The notes: a model not told the origin generated them from the letters alone. 64,000 nt of DNA from Neoceratodus forsteri (GCA_016271365.2 CM028129.1:842784001-842848000); one strand, 5' to 3'; numbered from the stretch's first letter, positions 22,531 through 34,329 are shown. Numbers and translations are program-made.

Positions 22531-23695
22531 TCACAAACCCACTCAGCAGGTCAACACTCTACTCCAAAAGTGCCAATCTCTGAGTGTAGTCTTGTGAACA
22601 GTTTAACAGAACAAAAAGTAACCCTCTTGTCTGTTTTGTGAGTTCGGATCAACCTTTGGTCTCCAGTCTTGGAGGGATTCAAACTGTGAACCTCTTGCTA
22701 GTGTACCCAATGCACAGGCTCAGATAATTCTGTCTTCAGGGGCCAGATATCTTTACCTATGGGCTCCTAACCAGGTGTAGAGAAATGAACCCTTAAAATC
22801 TTTAATAAAGACCTCAGATTTAGAATACTTCTCTTTCCAGTTTGGTATCACCATTCAAGCTTATGCCTAGTGTCTGCTATAACCATATATACTCTTCTTG
22901 CAAGTGAATAAAAATCAAAGACAGACCAAGTAAGCTCTAACAAGAGTTTTTACTAAAATGGATAATAATATGTAAAACATACAATACAGAACTATTATAT
23001 CACAAGACATACAAATCTATTAAAATAACAAGGTTTTAAGCAGTGCAAATTCTTACTATAGTACTTAGTCTCTAAAAACCTGCTTAAAAGTGCTCACAGA
23101 TGTTTCTTTGTCAGAGTCTAGATAGATGTGCCTCTGAAGGAAAACAGAATAATAATTAAAAAAGCTGTTTTTCCCCACCTATTTGCATGAGGTCACCTAG
23201 CTCCTCCCTGTCAGAATATATAAAAAACATATATCTATAAAAACAGGATGTCTTTACCAAATATTAAGTTCTGCAACTTCAGCCTACTCATGTTCTTCAA
23301 ATGACAGTTATTTGATCTTAATCAGTATTCTCTCACACAGGCATCAGAGGAACATTTACAACTTCGCACCAGTTTGCTAAACCTGGTTCCCCCTCTAACG
23401 TCATAAACTTTTTTTATGATTTCCCTCTTAACAAAATTAACTTAGAAACGTATGTAATTAGCTTCTGGCCTGCCATGTATCATTTGGTATCTAAAACCTG
23501 TGTGTGTGTGTGTGTGTGTGATCTCACATGCTGTTTCAGCATTTTCTCATGGCTTTCATCTTTTCAGCTGAAACCTGGGGGTGGGGTGGGGTGAGCGACA
23601 GATTTTCAGCATCTCTCATGACAGACAGTCCATAACCCATTTTAATATTACAAAAAAAATGATACTACAGCACTCAGAACTGGCTGTCCACGTCA
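22531..23695 (-). repeat. Gmr1-type element 5' LTR
   Basis: On the minus strand it starts TGACGTGGACAGCC at 23695. It matches the 16456-17588 LTR throughout, differing mainly in the length of a GT dinucleotide tract near 23500-23520 and short indels. The primer-binding site lies next to its inner end. Confidence 0.85.
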
Positions 23696-24640
23696 AAAGC
23701 AAATCATAAATGAGGTTTTGAAAAGAGTGAACTCCATCCGTGCCAGACCTCTACAACACAGACTTTTTAAAAGCTCTTAGATGAACTTAATGCACACTAC
23801 AGTTGCCTAATCTTGCACACAGAAGTACGATGGCCCAGCAAAGGGAAAGAGTTGGAAAGATTCCAAGATCTCCTTCCAGAAATATGTCAGTTTTTGGAAA
23901 TCAGAGTTGAACAGTAGGATGAACTCAATGATTCTCAGTGGTTGACTGATTTGGCTTTATCATTGATCTGACATCCAAACTTGACAACCTTAATCTTGAA
24001 CTTCAAGGTGAAGGGAAAACTGTGATGCAAATGACTGAATTATTAAGTTCCTTCAAAATGAAACTAGAGCTGTGGATGACCCAGTTCCATATAGGTTCTT
24101 TTTATCACTTCCCTAGCCTTCAAAAGAAAGTCGAAGTATGCTGTGTATCTTGACAAGAACGTGAAGGACTTTGAGAGAAGATTTTCTGACTTCACCTGTA
24201 TCAAATCAGTTACCACTTTCATTACTAACCCACTCATTGTCAGTGATAAAACCGAAATCACCAATCAGATTACAAGTGTCATCAAAGTAAATGCAGCTGA
24301 CCTGGAAGTGGAAATCATAACCTTATAAACAGATGTGCAATTAAAGGCAAGATCATCTCAGCCATATTTCTGGTCATTAGTAGATAAACTCAGATTTCCA
24401 CTTCTGAAAGGAGTCTTCCTTTGATTAAGTGCGAGAGCTGGATTTTCTGCAAAGGAACCACTGAAATCCAAGTTCAGGTCAACGCTGAGAGATGGCCACC
24501 TTAATGACTGCACATGAATGGCACTGACACATTACACTCTGGATTAAAAAAAGTTAGCTGAGAATATTCAATGCCAGAGTTTGCACTAGAGTTGCTCTGA
24601 AGATTGATTAAAAATAATATAAATACAATAAATTAATAAA
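23696..24640 (+). pseudogene. hAT-Charlie-type transposase relic, right part
   Basis: The reading resumes with KQIINEVLKRVNSIRARPLQHRLF, then HTEVRWPSKGKELERF and a QFLEIRVEQ..LNDSQWLTDLA segment. These are the conserved blocks that follow the CIIHQ motif in GTF2IRD2-like hAT transposases, so this is the direct continuation of 15838-16455. Later pieces (FPSLQKKVEV) extend to about 24400. All three frames are used and stops are common. It is a dead relic, but both halves together show that one transposon was split by the Gmr1-type insertion. Confidence 0.7.
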
Positions 24641-25113
24641 TACGTTGAGTTAACTATGTAATTATTTGGCATACCACACATTCAGTGACTGTTTGACAGT
24701 GAGGTCCCCTACAGCGACCACAGTGCCACATCACCGTAGGGAACCCGCTGGAACCCAGCACTGTCTGCTGGGGTTCCTGCACCCTCCCAAATCAGCTCTG
24801 ACTAAGAGTTGAGAATCCTCAGTGGGAGGGTGCGGGGGGGCACAGCCCCCCACATGGGGGCATTGGGGGCAAAGCCTCCCAAAGAAAACACTCTTTTCTG
24901 TCTGAAACTGGCAGCTGACTGCAAAATGTGGTCGACTTGCCGGTTTCACTGTCTGGTCATTCGACAAAATTTTTGTCGATGACCAGTCATGGACCCTTAT
25001 TATTTTCCTCATAAATGTAACTAAATATAGGTATGGTACAGGCCTCAAGGTGAAATTTATTGTTGTGGCTCACATCTTAGTCTGAAATTTAAAAGTGGCT
25101 CATGTCCAAGAAA
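24641..25113. other. hAT 3' untranslated part with GC-rich inverted repeat
   Basis: No gene is visible. Near 24779-24830 the arms GCACCCTCCCA and TGGGAGGGTGC are inverted repeats. A G-rich and C-rich run follows (about 24832-24885). This block may be a later insertion in the hAT 3' region. Confidence 0.35.
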
Positions 25114-25129
25114 AAGTTGGAGACCCCTG
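25114..25129 (+). repeat. hAT-type 3' terminal inverted repeat
   Basis: AGTTGGAGACCCCTG reads on the other strand as CAGGGGTCTCCAACT, the classic hAT-Charlie terminus, preceded by the usual GTGGCTCATG-type subterminal sequence. It marks the right end of the transposon whose transposase relic lies at 15838-24640. Confidence 0.65.
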
Positions 25130-26185
25130 CATTACAGAAATACGGGGACAGCGATCAGAGGATGAGGGGACAGTAGACACTAGGGAAAGGACAGCTCACT
25201 GCTCTCAGTTCAGCCCACAGCATGAGTTCCAGCTGTTGCTGCAGAACTCAAAAGTCCCACTATTATCATACAGAGTATGCAGGTTAACAGCAACTCTTGC
25301 TAAGCTGGGCACCCTGGATTTTGGGGTGCCCAGAAAATGTATTTCTGGCAAGTTTAGAAAAAAAAACTAACAACAGAATGTAACACAATGGGTTCTGTTT
25401 AACTAGGTGCAGGTGCTAAAAAAAAGATATTATTTTTATGCATTTTCAATATTTGTGAGTTTAAAATAAGAAATCAAATGGCGGCTGACACAATCAGCAT
25501 TTTTTTCAACATGGGAGATAAATCATGAAAATAAGCAAACGCAATCTTTTTTTAGCTGTTAGTTCATCAGGACGTTAACTCTAAAATCATTGTAACTCTG
25601 GAACTATATAATGTTTTTTCATGAAACCTTCAAAATGCACACCCTTCGCATGGGCCCATTCAACCTTGAAAACTTCATTAAAAAATCCCACAATGTCTAG
25701 GCTGTAGGAGAGAGCAAAAAATACCCAATGTTAAGAAAATGGAAACCAAATGTGTTTTTTTCCATTTTTTGGTGCTCTGTATTTTGAAAACTGAGCAAGA
25801 TGCCATAATGAAAATTTTTACTTCTTGAGTCTCTGGCAACCTGACCATGCATGCCAAGCTTTTGGCTATTTTGTCAAACAACACCAAAGTTACTAAGGTA
25901 CAAAAATTGAGGTTTAACATCAAACAGCTTACTCAACTCTAACTATAGAGGCGCTACTGTGCCACCATAATAAATACATAATTAAAGGTTTTGAATGGTG
26001 TACAGGGTTACTTTAAAAGCAATCTTAACTGGGATTTATTTGGTAATTAAAAAGGAAAAAAATAACAGGTATGGTGGGTGGCTCTGGCTCAGAAGAAGCA
26101 TGTTGCTTTTCAATTCCATAAACCCAGGCTCAGCAACAGACTCAGGAAGCTAGGATTGAAGTGGTCAGGGCTGGGAAGTGCTGCA
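25130..26185. other. No recognisable feature
   Basis: AT-rich sequence with short shadow frames only. I see no repeat boundary, coding motif or RNA gene. Confidence 0.4.
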
Positions 26186-27000
26186 AAGTTTTTTTTTAAT
26201 TTAATTTTATTTTATTACAACTAGGACTACAAGTACCTTTGATCCAGGCTCTTTTACAAAGGTTCCACATCAGAGAACAAATACAAGTTACAGAAATAGG
26301 AACAAAACAATAAATAGGTCGGCATATTAGGTTACAATGGTAGATCAATACAATAGCTAGAATAAGTAGAATTGTATACATGGGAACATAGAGTAACAGA
26401 GGGATAAGTAGGAGGGAGGGTGGAAGATGAAGATAAACGTGAGGAGCGAAGTTGGAGAGGGCAGGAATTGCAGCCAAAGGGCATGGTCATCAACTGGGAG
26501 CAGGCTGAAACTAGTCAACAAAAAGGGAAAGATCATTGAGGGCTCAGAAGACGCAGGGTGGGTGAAGGGGGGAGAGTCAGGAGTGGTGAAAAGAAAGAAG
26601 AATTAAAAAAGTAATATAGAGGAAAAGGAGGGTGTGGAGATGTGGTAGGTGATAGCTGGAGAGAACAAAAATGAGAGGGCTGAGGAGATTATAGAGTGCA
26701 GAGTGAGCCAGTGTGGGGGAGGATCATATTGGGTTTTTGTGATGCAGTGACCCCTCATTGTGGGCTTGGGGCCTGCTTCCTTGCAAGGGGTGGCACTTGT
26801 GCACAAGTGGCCTTTGCTGATTGGTCTGATTGAAGCTTTAGCCTGATATCAGGGTGGTGGGAGGGACTTGAAAAGTGGGAGAAATCTGTCATCAGAATGA
26901 TGGCTTGAGTCACTTGAGCCCCTCGCCATGGATGTTGTCACCCTTAGAAACTTCACTGTTGGATGGCTAGTGGATGATGGGGCTGGGTGGTTGCCCTACG
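26186..27000 (-). mobile_element. Probable L2-like LINE 3' untranslated end
   Basis: A T-rich run at 26188-26217 is the poly-A end of a minus-strand retroposon. The following ~100 bases resemble, with many differences, the 3' end of the L2 LINE at 37405-37540, including a shared AAGTTACAGAA segment. No coding part is found, so it is a 5'-truncated, diverged copy. The left limit on this strand is uncertain. Confidence 0.4.
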
Positions 27001-28700
27001 CCTGAAGAAAGTAACCAACACTGGGGCCAGGGAGAAAACATATATGGAAAAAAGTGTAAGCTAAGAAACCATGTGATGTGATGTTGTAGTCAGGGTTTCC
27101 CATTAGATAAGGGGAAAGGCTGCCTATATGGGGGACAACTTGACATTATGGAAACCCATGATTGTGCCCTGATCCTGAATGCCAGGAGAGGAGTCTGACA
27201 TGGGTTGATTGAGCATCTGGATATATGCTGCTCTCTTTGCCATAGGAATGGGGATTTGTGTGTTCTGATGTCTGGCTGCATCCTAATTTTAGGTAGAAGC
27301 AGCATGCAGGAATGCTCTCACGGGGAGGGAGGAACACTGGACACATCTGATGCTCAGAGGGGAACATGACAACCAACCAAGTGTCCATCGGCAAGGAGGG
27401 TAAAAAAAATGTAGAAACAGATGGTTGCTAAGTTCTCCACATCACAAATTCCCAACTCGAATTTGCCCACCTCCTTCAACGACCTATCCACATGACCCCA
27501 GCAGGCTTCGACCCCCTTCTTATTGCGCCCATTGAAGGGGTTCCCCCACTTCAGGGAAAAAGGTGTGATCTGCGATGGAGGCTGATGTGTAGGGATGATG
27601 AGCAGTGGGAGCTAGCAAACAGAGCAGTTCCCCAACAGGAGATGGAGCACTGCTGCACATGAAAGAGTGGCAATAGGATAGCTACAGATAAGAAGCAAAA
27701 AAAGGGGAAAAGAAAACACAATGTAACTCACCTGGGATCAGGTCTGGTTACTTACCTTTTGTGTAAAGTGATCTATGACAAATATATCACCTACTTTAGC
27801 CTATGGTCTCTACTATACAATGACATATGCCAAAATTCCAACTGCAGACAAAACAAGAAGAGTTTTTGTGCATCATAATACAATATATTTTCTGGTAGAA
27901 CTATTTCTTCAAGCCAGAGTTTCAGCTTTGAGAAAGAAGTTTCCTCTTTCCTTTTTAAGAAGAAAAAAGTACAATATGCATTTATAGCCAAAATAATACT
28001 GAGCATTTAAACAGGAGAGACATCAAAAACCTTCTAAGCCAGCAGAGAATGTCTCTTCTGTGCTCCATGATGAGAAAAAGGGTACAAGTGTATAAATAAT
28101 ATTGTAATTTTCACTGGTTGAAAACTAGAATGTCTTTTGATAGCAGAATGGTGTTGCTTACCTTTAAAAAGGAGTGTAATATACTGAGACCTAATAACAC
28201 GACAGAAAGAACAGAAAAATGGTCTTCAATCTTCACTGTTCATACAGGGACACAATTCTACATTCTTTTGAGATTCATAGTTACAACCGCACAGTGACTG
28301 CTGTGTCGGTAATTAGAAATCTAAGATTTGCTATTGCTACTCAGAGATTAGGATTTTGTGCAGTTATGAGATGTGTTTCTCTAAATATGCATTGTTAATT
28401 TAAGGGAAAGCAGATGCTTCTCTGACTTTACTACTGTAAGTCTGTCTGAAGTGCAACAGCACTAAATCTTTGATAATCAGTTACATTTTTGGTTGATCCG
28501 TCTCTATCATTAAAATGAGTCCCAGGTATTTCCTAAACAATTTGAATAGAGGACAGACTTGATGTCACTGGTCCAGTAAGTGAGAAACACCTGAACAAAG
28601 ACATTTATTTAACCTCCCCTCACCCCTAGGAGCCATTATAGTTGCTGACTTTGCATTGACTTCCATTTCATTTGGGGGTAGAAGTGCCTCCTAACTGTAA
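27001..28700. other. No recognisable feature
   Basis: Mixed-composition DNA without recognisable coding motifs, long open frames or clear repeats. Confidence 0.35.
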
Positions 28701-28995
28701 AACAATGCTCATGCTCTTTATTTGTTGCAACCCCACTTTGTCAGCTTGTTTTTATTTACTGCTTGGACTTGCTTACCTTTACAGCTTGTTTGTTTTTGTC
28801 TTGGACATTTTAGCCTGTATGTAATAATTTCTGCCTGACTATGTTAGCTTGCTAACTGGTGCTATCCTCCTTGGATCCCCATGAAAATGAGATGCTGCAT
28901 CTCAAGAGGCTTTCCCTGTTGGAGTAATTTAAAGTCAGTGAAGGAATCAGTAAATGCATACATACATATATACATACATAAATAAATAAAGTTAC
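28701..28995 (+). mobile_element. Possible LINE 3' tail with microsatellite
   Basis: A GGATCCCCATGAAAATGAGA segment (28874-28893), with GCTGCATCTCAAGAGG after it, resembles the end of vertebrate LINE 3' UTRs. It is followed by an AT-rich tail of CATA and AATA units (about 28955-28990). No coding region is attached. Confidence 0.3.
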
Positions 28996-29312
28996 CCCCT
29001 AAATTTACCACCCTTGAATATCATGGCATGCATGCATATCCTGCTGGTGTAGACTGGATCAAACATCTGTCTGTTTGCCATAGTCGATATTTTTCAGTAT
29101 GTAAGAGACAGTGATTGTGTCCCCCTTCTGCCTTCTTTTCTCAAGGGTAAACATGTAAAAGGCCTCAAGTCTCTCTATCAATACCATGATCAGTTTGGTG
29201 GCTCTCACCCTCACAGGTCTCCATGTGAGGCCTGACCAGGGGCTTGTAAAGTGGCAGAATTACTTATCCTTCTTTGCTGGTCACCACCCCTTTTGAAATC
29301 TAGATTTAGTAG

Positions 29313-30437
29313 TTGCCGTATTGGTCCTTGCAAGAAAAGATACATGATCTAGATTTCAACATGGAAGATACCGGAATTCGCCATAGAATATGGCAGTTAC
29401 ATAACATCAAGAAGAAATTGGCACAACTAGACAGTGACATCTATTTTCTAACCCAGTGCAAGAGGAGAAACATGATCCCTAAAGGTCTTACTATTTGGAA
29501 TCCATTAAGAAATACAAACAATTCTACATATGCAGAACAACTTTGTCATAGGACCTATGAGAAACTGAGAAATCACAGGATTCACATGTCATATGCCAAA
29601 AAAGATGTTCTTAACAAAGAGTTTGCTGAAATTGTTACCACTCTGGAAAGGATATCTGGGGAACCTATTCAGGACATCTTGCGAGAGATACACATTAACT
29701 ACCAAAGGACCTTAAGAAAAGCCATGCTTATGAAAAATAGGAAATTGGATGCCCTTCAACATACCATACTTCCTAACAACCATGAAGAACATAATGGAGT
29801 CACTGAACAACAACACAATACTGATGGGCACCTTTCAGTTGTTAATTTGTCCAACCACGCACTGACTACAGGAGAACTAAATGTACTTTCAAAGGGCCTC
29901 ACTTTCTGCCCAACAAAACCACTGGATAACATACAGTTTTGTGGTGAACTGGAGGAGTACTTCCGTAGATTGAGACTTAAATAATTCTTTCATGGCAGGG
30001 AAGAAATCACTGGTAGTGAAGACAGTGCAAACAGCAATAATGTAATGGATAAGAAAAAGGAATCTGATTTTACCCCTTTAAGTGGGCGTAACAAAAAACT
30101 AGACAATTACATTAATTGTTTCCGCCAACAAGTCAGTGGTCAGATCCTTACTAGGCAAAAACAGACCCATTATAATCTTTCTCCACTGGAAAGGAGAGCT
30201 ATAGGGACACTGAAATCAAACCACAACATTGTCATCAAAAAAGCTGATAAAGGCTCTGCAGTGGTGATTTTAAACAGAGAAGATTATATTAATGAAGCTA
30301 ATAGACAGCTAACAGATCTTACATACTACAGAGAACTAGAGAGTGACCCCACTACAAGATATAAAGATGAACTACGTGGCTTAATTAAAAACTTTTCCAG
30401 ACCATTTCCGAGAGAAACTAACTCACCTCATCCCTGA
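29313..30437 (+). pseudogene. Penelope-like N-terminal domain and RT start
   Basis: One frame runs 29313-30437 with a TAA at 29982-29984. The first part is a helical basic domain (LHNIKKKLAQLDSDIYFL, EKLRNHRIHMSYAKKDVLN). The second part has NLSPLERRAIGTLKSN and the KKADKGSAVVIL motif (near 30238-30272) that opens the reverse transcriptase of Penelope-like elements. A frameshift near 30437 leads into the palm region. The N-terminal domain is typical in place but I know no defined function for it. Confidence 0.8.
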
Positions 30438-30462
30438 TGAACCCAGGCCAGGGACATTCTAC

Positions 30463-31620
30463 ATGCTGCCTAAAATACATAAACCTGGCAATCCAGGGAG
30501 ACCCATAGTCTCTGGTAATGGTACCTTGACTGAGGGGATCTCAGGGTTTGTAGAGACCATTTTGAAACCGCGGGTTATGGAAAGAGACAGTTATATCCAG
30601 GGCACTACGCACTTTTTGCGTGTACTTTCTGGTTATAAGGATTTACCACCTGATACCATTTTAGTGACAATGGATGTAACATCCCTCTACACTAATACTC
30701 CACACACAGATGGCATTGCAGTATGCCTTAAATACATACATGAGAAAGGACCAGAATAAAACATCAACCCTGGAGTGGTGGGTGAACTTATGGAATTCAT
30801 TTTGACACATAACTTCAACTTCAATAGTAAACATTATGTTCAAACTATGGGAACAGCAATGGGCACCAAAATGGCTCCACAGTATGCTAACCTCTTTATG
30901 GCTGACTTGGAGGAGGATTTTTTAAGGCAATATCCCCACAAACCACTAGCTTATTTCCATTACATTGATGATTTGTTTATCATCTGGACGGAGGGCACAG
31001 ATGCACTCAAAGATTTTCGTCACAAACTTAATAATCTCCACCCTACCATAAAGCTTACCCTGGAGTACTCCAACACCAAGGTTAACTTTCTGGACATCAC
31101 AGTTACCATTAAGGATGGAACCTTACATACATGTATTTACAGGAAGCCAACAGAGAGACAGAGATACCTGCACAAGAAAAGTAACCACCCAAACCATACA
31201 AAAAAATCTGTCATATACAGTCAAGCACTCCGATGTCACCGTATTTGTTCAAATGAGGATGACAGAGATACACATTTGGCTATGTTGAAAAACACCTTTA
31301 CTGAGCAGGGACACTCTTCCAGGGAAATTGACAGGATAACAGAACGGGCAACGCAAGTACCAAGACAAAAACTACTTCAATATAAAGAAAAGACAGCTAC
31401 AGACAGAATACCCTTGGTAGTCACATATCATCCGGACCTTGAACGTCTGCATAAGATTATTAAAGACCTCCATCCAATATTTAGTGAGGATGAAACCCTT
31501 AATTGTATTTTTAAGGAACTCCCACTACTATCTTTTAAACAACCATCAAATTTAGCCAGCCTAATTATTAGGAGCAAACTTTCACCAGAACAAAATACCA
31601 TGTCACACAATGGCACATGA
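30463..31620 (+). pseudogene. Penelope-like reverse transcriptase palm and thumb
   Basis: FYMLPKIHKPGNPGRPIVSG opens this frame, followed by VTMDVTSLYTNTPH (first catalytic D), then TAA near 30757. The frame resumes with GTAMGTKMAPQYANLFM and the catalytic YIDD at 30961-30972, then KVNFLDITV and YRKPTERQRYLH. These are the standard Penelope-like RT blocks. The TGA at 31618-31620 precedes a CNQHPCKTCG cysteine motif read in the same frame, which leads to the endonuclease. The enzyme would copy the RNA at a nicked target. Confidence 0.85.
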
Positions 31621-31639
31621 CCCTGCAATCAACACCCCT

Positions 31640-31966
31640 GTAAGACTTGTGGGCTCATTTCTACATTGAACTGTGTGGTTACATCACAAAACAGACAATT
31701 CCAGGTGCATGGGGAGTCATACATGCATGTCACGATATGTTGTTTATTTCATTCAGTGCAAGAGATGTCCACAAGCAGGTTATGTTGGAGAGACACGTCA
31801 ACAGCTCCGCACTAGGATGAACTCGCACAGACATACTATTACAGCAAAGAAGACTGAAAAACCAGTGGGGCACCACTTCTCCCAGCCTGACCACTCAATC
31901 TCAGATATGTCAGTAATGGTCTTAAAAGGAAATCTCAAAAAACACACAACAGAGACGAGCTTTTGA
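31640..31966 (+). pseudogene. GIY-YIG endonuclease domain of the Penelope-like element
   Basis: The translation YVVYFIQCKRC.. QAGYVGETRQQLRTRMNSHR is the GIY-YIG signature: a YxI strand, GYVGET, and a conserved arginine in the helix. PVGHHFSQPDHSISDMSV follows, with the expected histidine. The frame differs from RT by one frameshift between about 31650 and 31700. The Cys-rich linker just upstream is the zinc-finger-like segment known from Neptune-type elements. The domain would nick target DNA to start reverse transcription. It ends at 31966. Confidence 0.8.
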
Positions 31967-32744
31967 GATTAAACTTATTTTGCATCTCAATATGGTAGCA
32001 GATGGGATGAATGTTGATCTTGGTTTTATGGGACACTACAGAAACTAACATCCACAGACCTCTTCTTCTTCAGACTGACATATTATAGGACTTCAGCATG
32101 TGTGGGATGTGGGTGCGTGTGTGTATGTATGTGTGTGGGTATGTGTTGTGAGGTATGTGATATAACAGATGTGGGGCCTGCTGTCACATTGAGGTAGGTC
32201 TCTATTTAGATATATGGAGTTATAATGTGTTACTATTCTTACTTCACACACATAATGAATATTAATTCCTCCTTACTTTTCATCTTTGCCTGGGGGTGGG
32301 ATTGATTCCATTGCACCATATTCAGATTACCTAGCCTGCTACTGTACACACAGGAGTGTTATCATGTACTGTCACATATAATTTTTGTAACTCTGTACCT
32401 ATTGGGATGTGTGATCTCATTTGCATGGGTGTCCTGCACAGATCTTTTTACATTAGCCTAATATTGTAGTAATTTGTGGATATGTAGGTATGTTAGACCT
32501 CTGGTCTTACACACATACTTTATATTTACTTCTAGTTACCTTATCCTGGGGAGGGTGGTAGGTTTATTTCATGGTAGTTCTATCCAGAACCCTTGGAAAT
32601 GTTACTATGCAGATAGTAGTATGACTAAATAGTGTCATATTTTTGCTCTGTAGGTATTAGGAGACATAAGCCTTTTACTCAGGATTTCATGACAAGTTGA
32701 ATTCCTTTGGGGAACAATTGCAGTGACTGAAGTGAATAAAGGTT

Positions 32745-32845
32745 CGCTAGGAGAGTGTGTGTATGTGTGTGTGTCTGTGGGAGAGAGAGAGAGAGAGAAA
32801 GAGAGGGGAAAAAAAAGGGGGGAGAGAGAGAGAGACATCTCCTTA
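32745..32845 (+). repeat. GT/GA microsatellite
   Basis: A GTGTGTGT run passes into GAGAGAGA, an A-run and GAGAGA again, within the 3' region of the Penelope-like element. Confidence 0.9.
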
Positions 32846-33505
32846 AAGCTATGTATCTCCCCCACCCACATTATGGTGATGTGGGGTGGATAAGGGTGTA
32901 TTGTTTGTATGAAGAGGAGGAGAGAAATTAAATTTTTATCTCTTTTTCAGATTCCTTAGATTAGAGTTTTTTGTTTGACACTAATATTGTCAATTTATAT
33001 TTAAATTATCATTTATATAGTCCTGAGGTTTTTGAAATTTCTTGGGCCTTATATCTAGCTTGAGAGTACAGCTGGGTGACAGGTTCAGCTAGGTTTTACA
33101 CATCACATAGTGTGCACTGATGTTTTTAAGACAACTTTACTGGCAAATTCTTGTCTATAATGCAGACATTGAAACTTCATGAGCCCTATAACAATCTTAG
33201 TTTGTCTCTAATCTGGGTGGGGGTTGCCTTTCAGTAATCACATCCTTATACAAACTGTGACACTCATAGCTTGATTTAGGAGTTATCTGCTTCAGCAGTG
33301 TTATCTTGTGTCAATTAAATTTATATGCAGTAGGATTCTTTGTATGTGTGTTCCACCTGGCTGAAGGCAGTATGGTACTGTTAAACTTCTCTGACATCAT
33401 TTTTTTTTAATGAGTATTTTTAACCAATGGGGATTTTTTCCTGTTTTTCTCTGCATTATCTAGCTGTTATAAGTATTGTATTTTCTAAACAACTGCCATG
33501 AGCAT

Positions 33506-33540
33506 CTGAAGAAGGACTGGTTGGTCCGAAAGCTAGAGCA
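33506..33540 (+). ncRNA. Hammerhead-ribozyme-like core
   Basis: CTGAAGA (33506-33512) matches the hammerhead CUGANGA box. A stem GGAC/GTCC (33514-33517 with 33524-33527) encloses a six-base loop, and GAAA follows at 33528-33531. This is the order box-stem II-GAAA of a minimal hammerhead. GCTAGAGC may form the short stem III, but the expected UH cleavage dinucleotide is not clear (AC here). Hammerheads are known in Penelope-like termini. Confidence 0.45.
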
Positions 33541-33590
33541 CTTTGTTCTTGTTGTTACATCTATATTGGTCCATTAAAAGGTATCAAATC

Positions 33591-34170
33591 AATCAACCCT
33601 TTTGATACACCCCAGCATTCTTCCCACTTTCTTATAAACAGCCACACATACTGCTTGTCATGCTTTAACCCCTTGTTTGTTATGAGCCCCATGTCCTTTT
33701 CCTCCACAATAGCAGCAAGAGGTACTCTAAACAGTGTGCAAGTCCTTCCTCTGGTTTTCCTTGACAAGTGTAATACCATGCACATGACTGAACTGAATCT
33801 AAGATTCCAGGCATCCAACCAGTCACCATGTTTGTTCTGCTCCTCCTGAAGTTTGTCCCCATCCTCAAGGGAGTCCACAACTCTGTCCAGCTTAGTATAA
33901 TTAGTGAATATAAGCAGTCTGCTGGAGACTCTATTTTCCAGATCATTGATGAAAATGTTGAACAGCATCAATCCCATCACCATTCCCTGAGGAATGCCAC
34001 TGAGTATCCCTCTCCACTTGGGGCAGTGCCCATCAGCCTCAACCCTCTGCTTCCAACACCATGCCAACTAGCAACCTTCCTTGAGCATGCCTCAAATATA
34101 CTGCATTGGTGCACTTTTCCAAGAAGATTATCATGTAGCACAGCATCAAAGACCTTTGTGAAACCAGAAT
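33591..34170 (-). pseudogene. CR1-group LINE fragment, RT palm region
   Basis: The minus frame 34067-33561 encodes GILSGIPQGMVMGLMLFNIFINDLE, a variant of the CR1 [20 protein letters not shown] block. It continues with a mutated catalytic box (IFTNYTKL where FADDTKL is usual), then LEDGDKLQEEQNKHGDWLDAWNLRF. The damaged catalytic site and lack of both ends mark a dead fragment. It abuts the Penelope-like 3' end. Confidence 0.75.
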
Positions 34171-34329
34171 CAGAATAGCAAGTAAGGGGGAGGAGCTGCT
34201 AGTTGGCAGCTTTAGTATGCCAGATGTGGAGCGGAGTCTTCCAACTGTGGCTTCCAATGAGCAGGGCCATCCTTGACTCCCTGCTGGAGGCTTTTCTCAG
34301 GCATCTAGTCAAGGATCCCACTAGGATCA

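Larger units (their letters stand above)
16456..23695 (-). mobile_element. Gmr1-type Ty3/gypsy retrotransposon with SCAN-like Gag
   Basis: Two LTRs (about 1.13 and 1.16 kb) bracket, on the minus strand, a tRNA-Leu-like primer site, a coiled-coil/SCAN-like Gag with a zinc knuckle, a protease, integrase, reverse transcriptase, RNase H and a purine-rich tract. Integrase comes before RT, the copia-like order that defines Gmr1 elements, first described from cod. The element lies inside a hAT transposase relic. Stops and local frameshifts are few per gene, so it was intact not very long ago. I see no convincing target-site duplication. Confidence 0.85.
29295..33590 (+). mobile_element. Penelope-like element (Neptune/Poseidon type)
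   Basis: The left edge carries GCCGTATTGGTCC near 29318, typical of vertebrate Penelope-like 5' ends. The coding region (29313-31966) holds the N-terminal domain, RT and a GIY-YIG endonuclease. A long 3' region ends with TTGGTCCATTAAAAGGTAT near 33568-33586, the signature 3' end of these elements. A hammerhead-like core precedes it. The coding region is broken by two stops and two frameshifts. It inserted next to CR1 sequence on its right. Confidence 0.8.
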
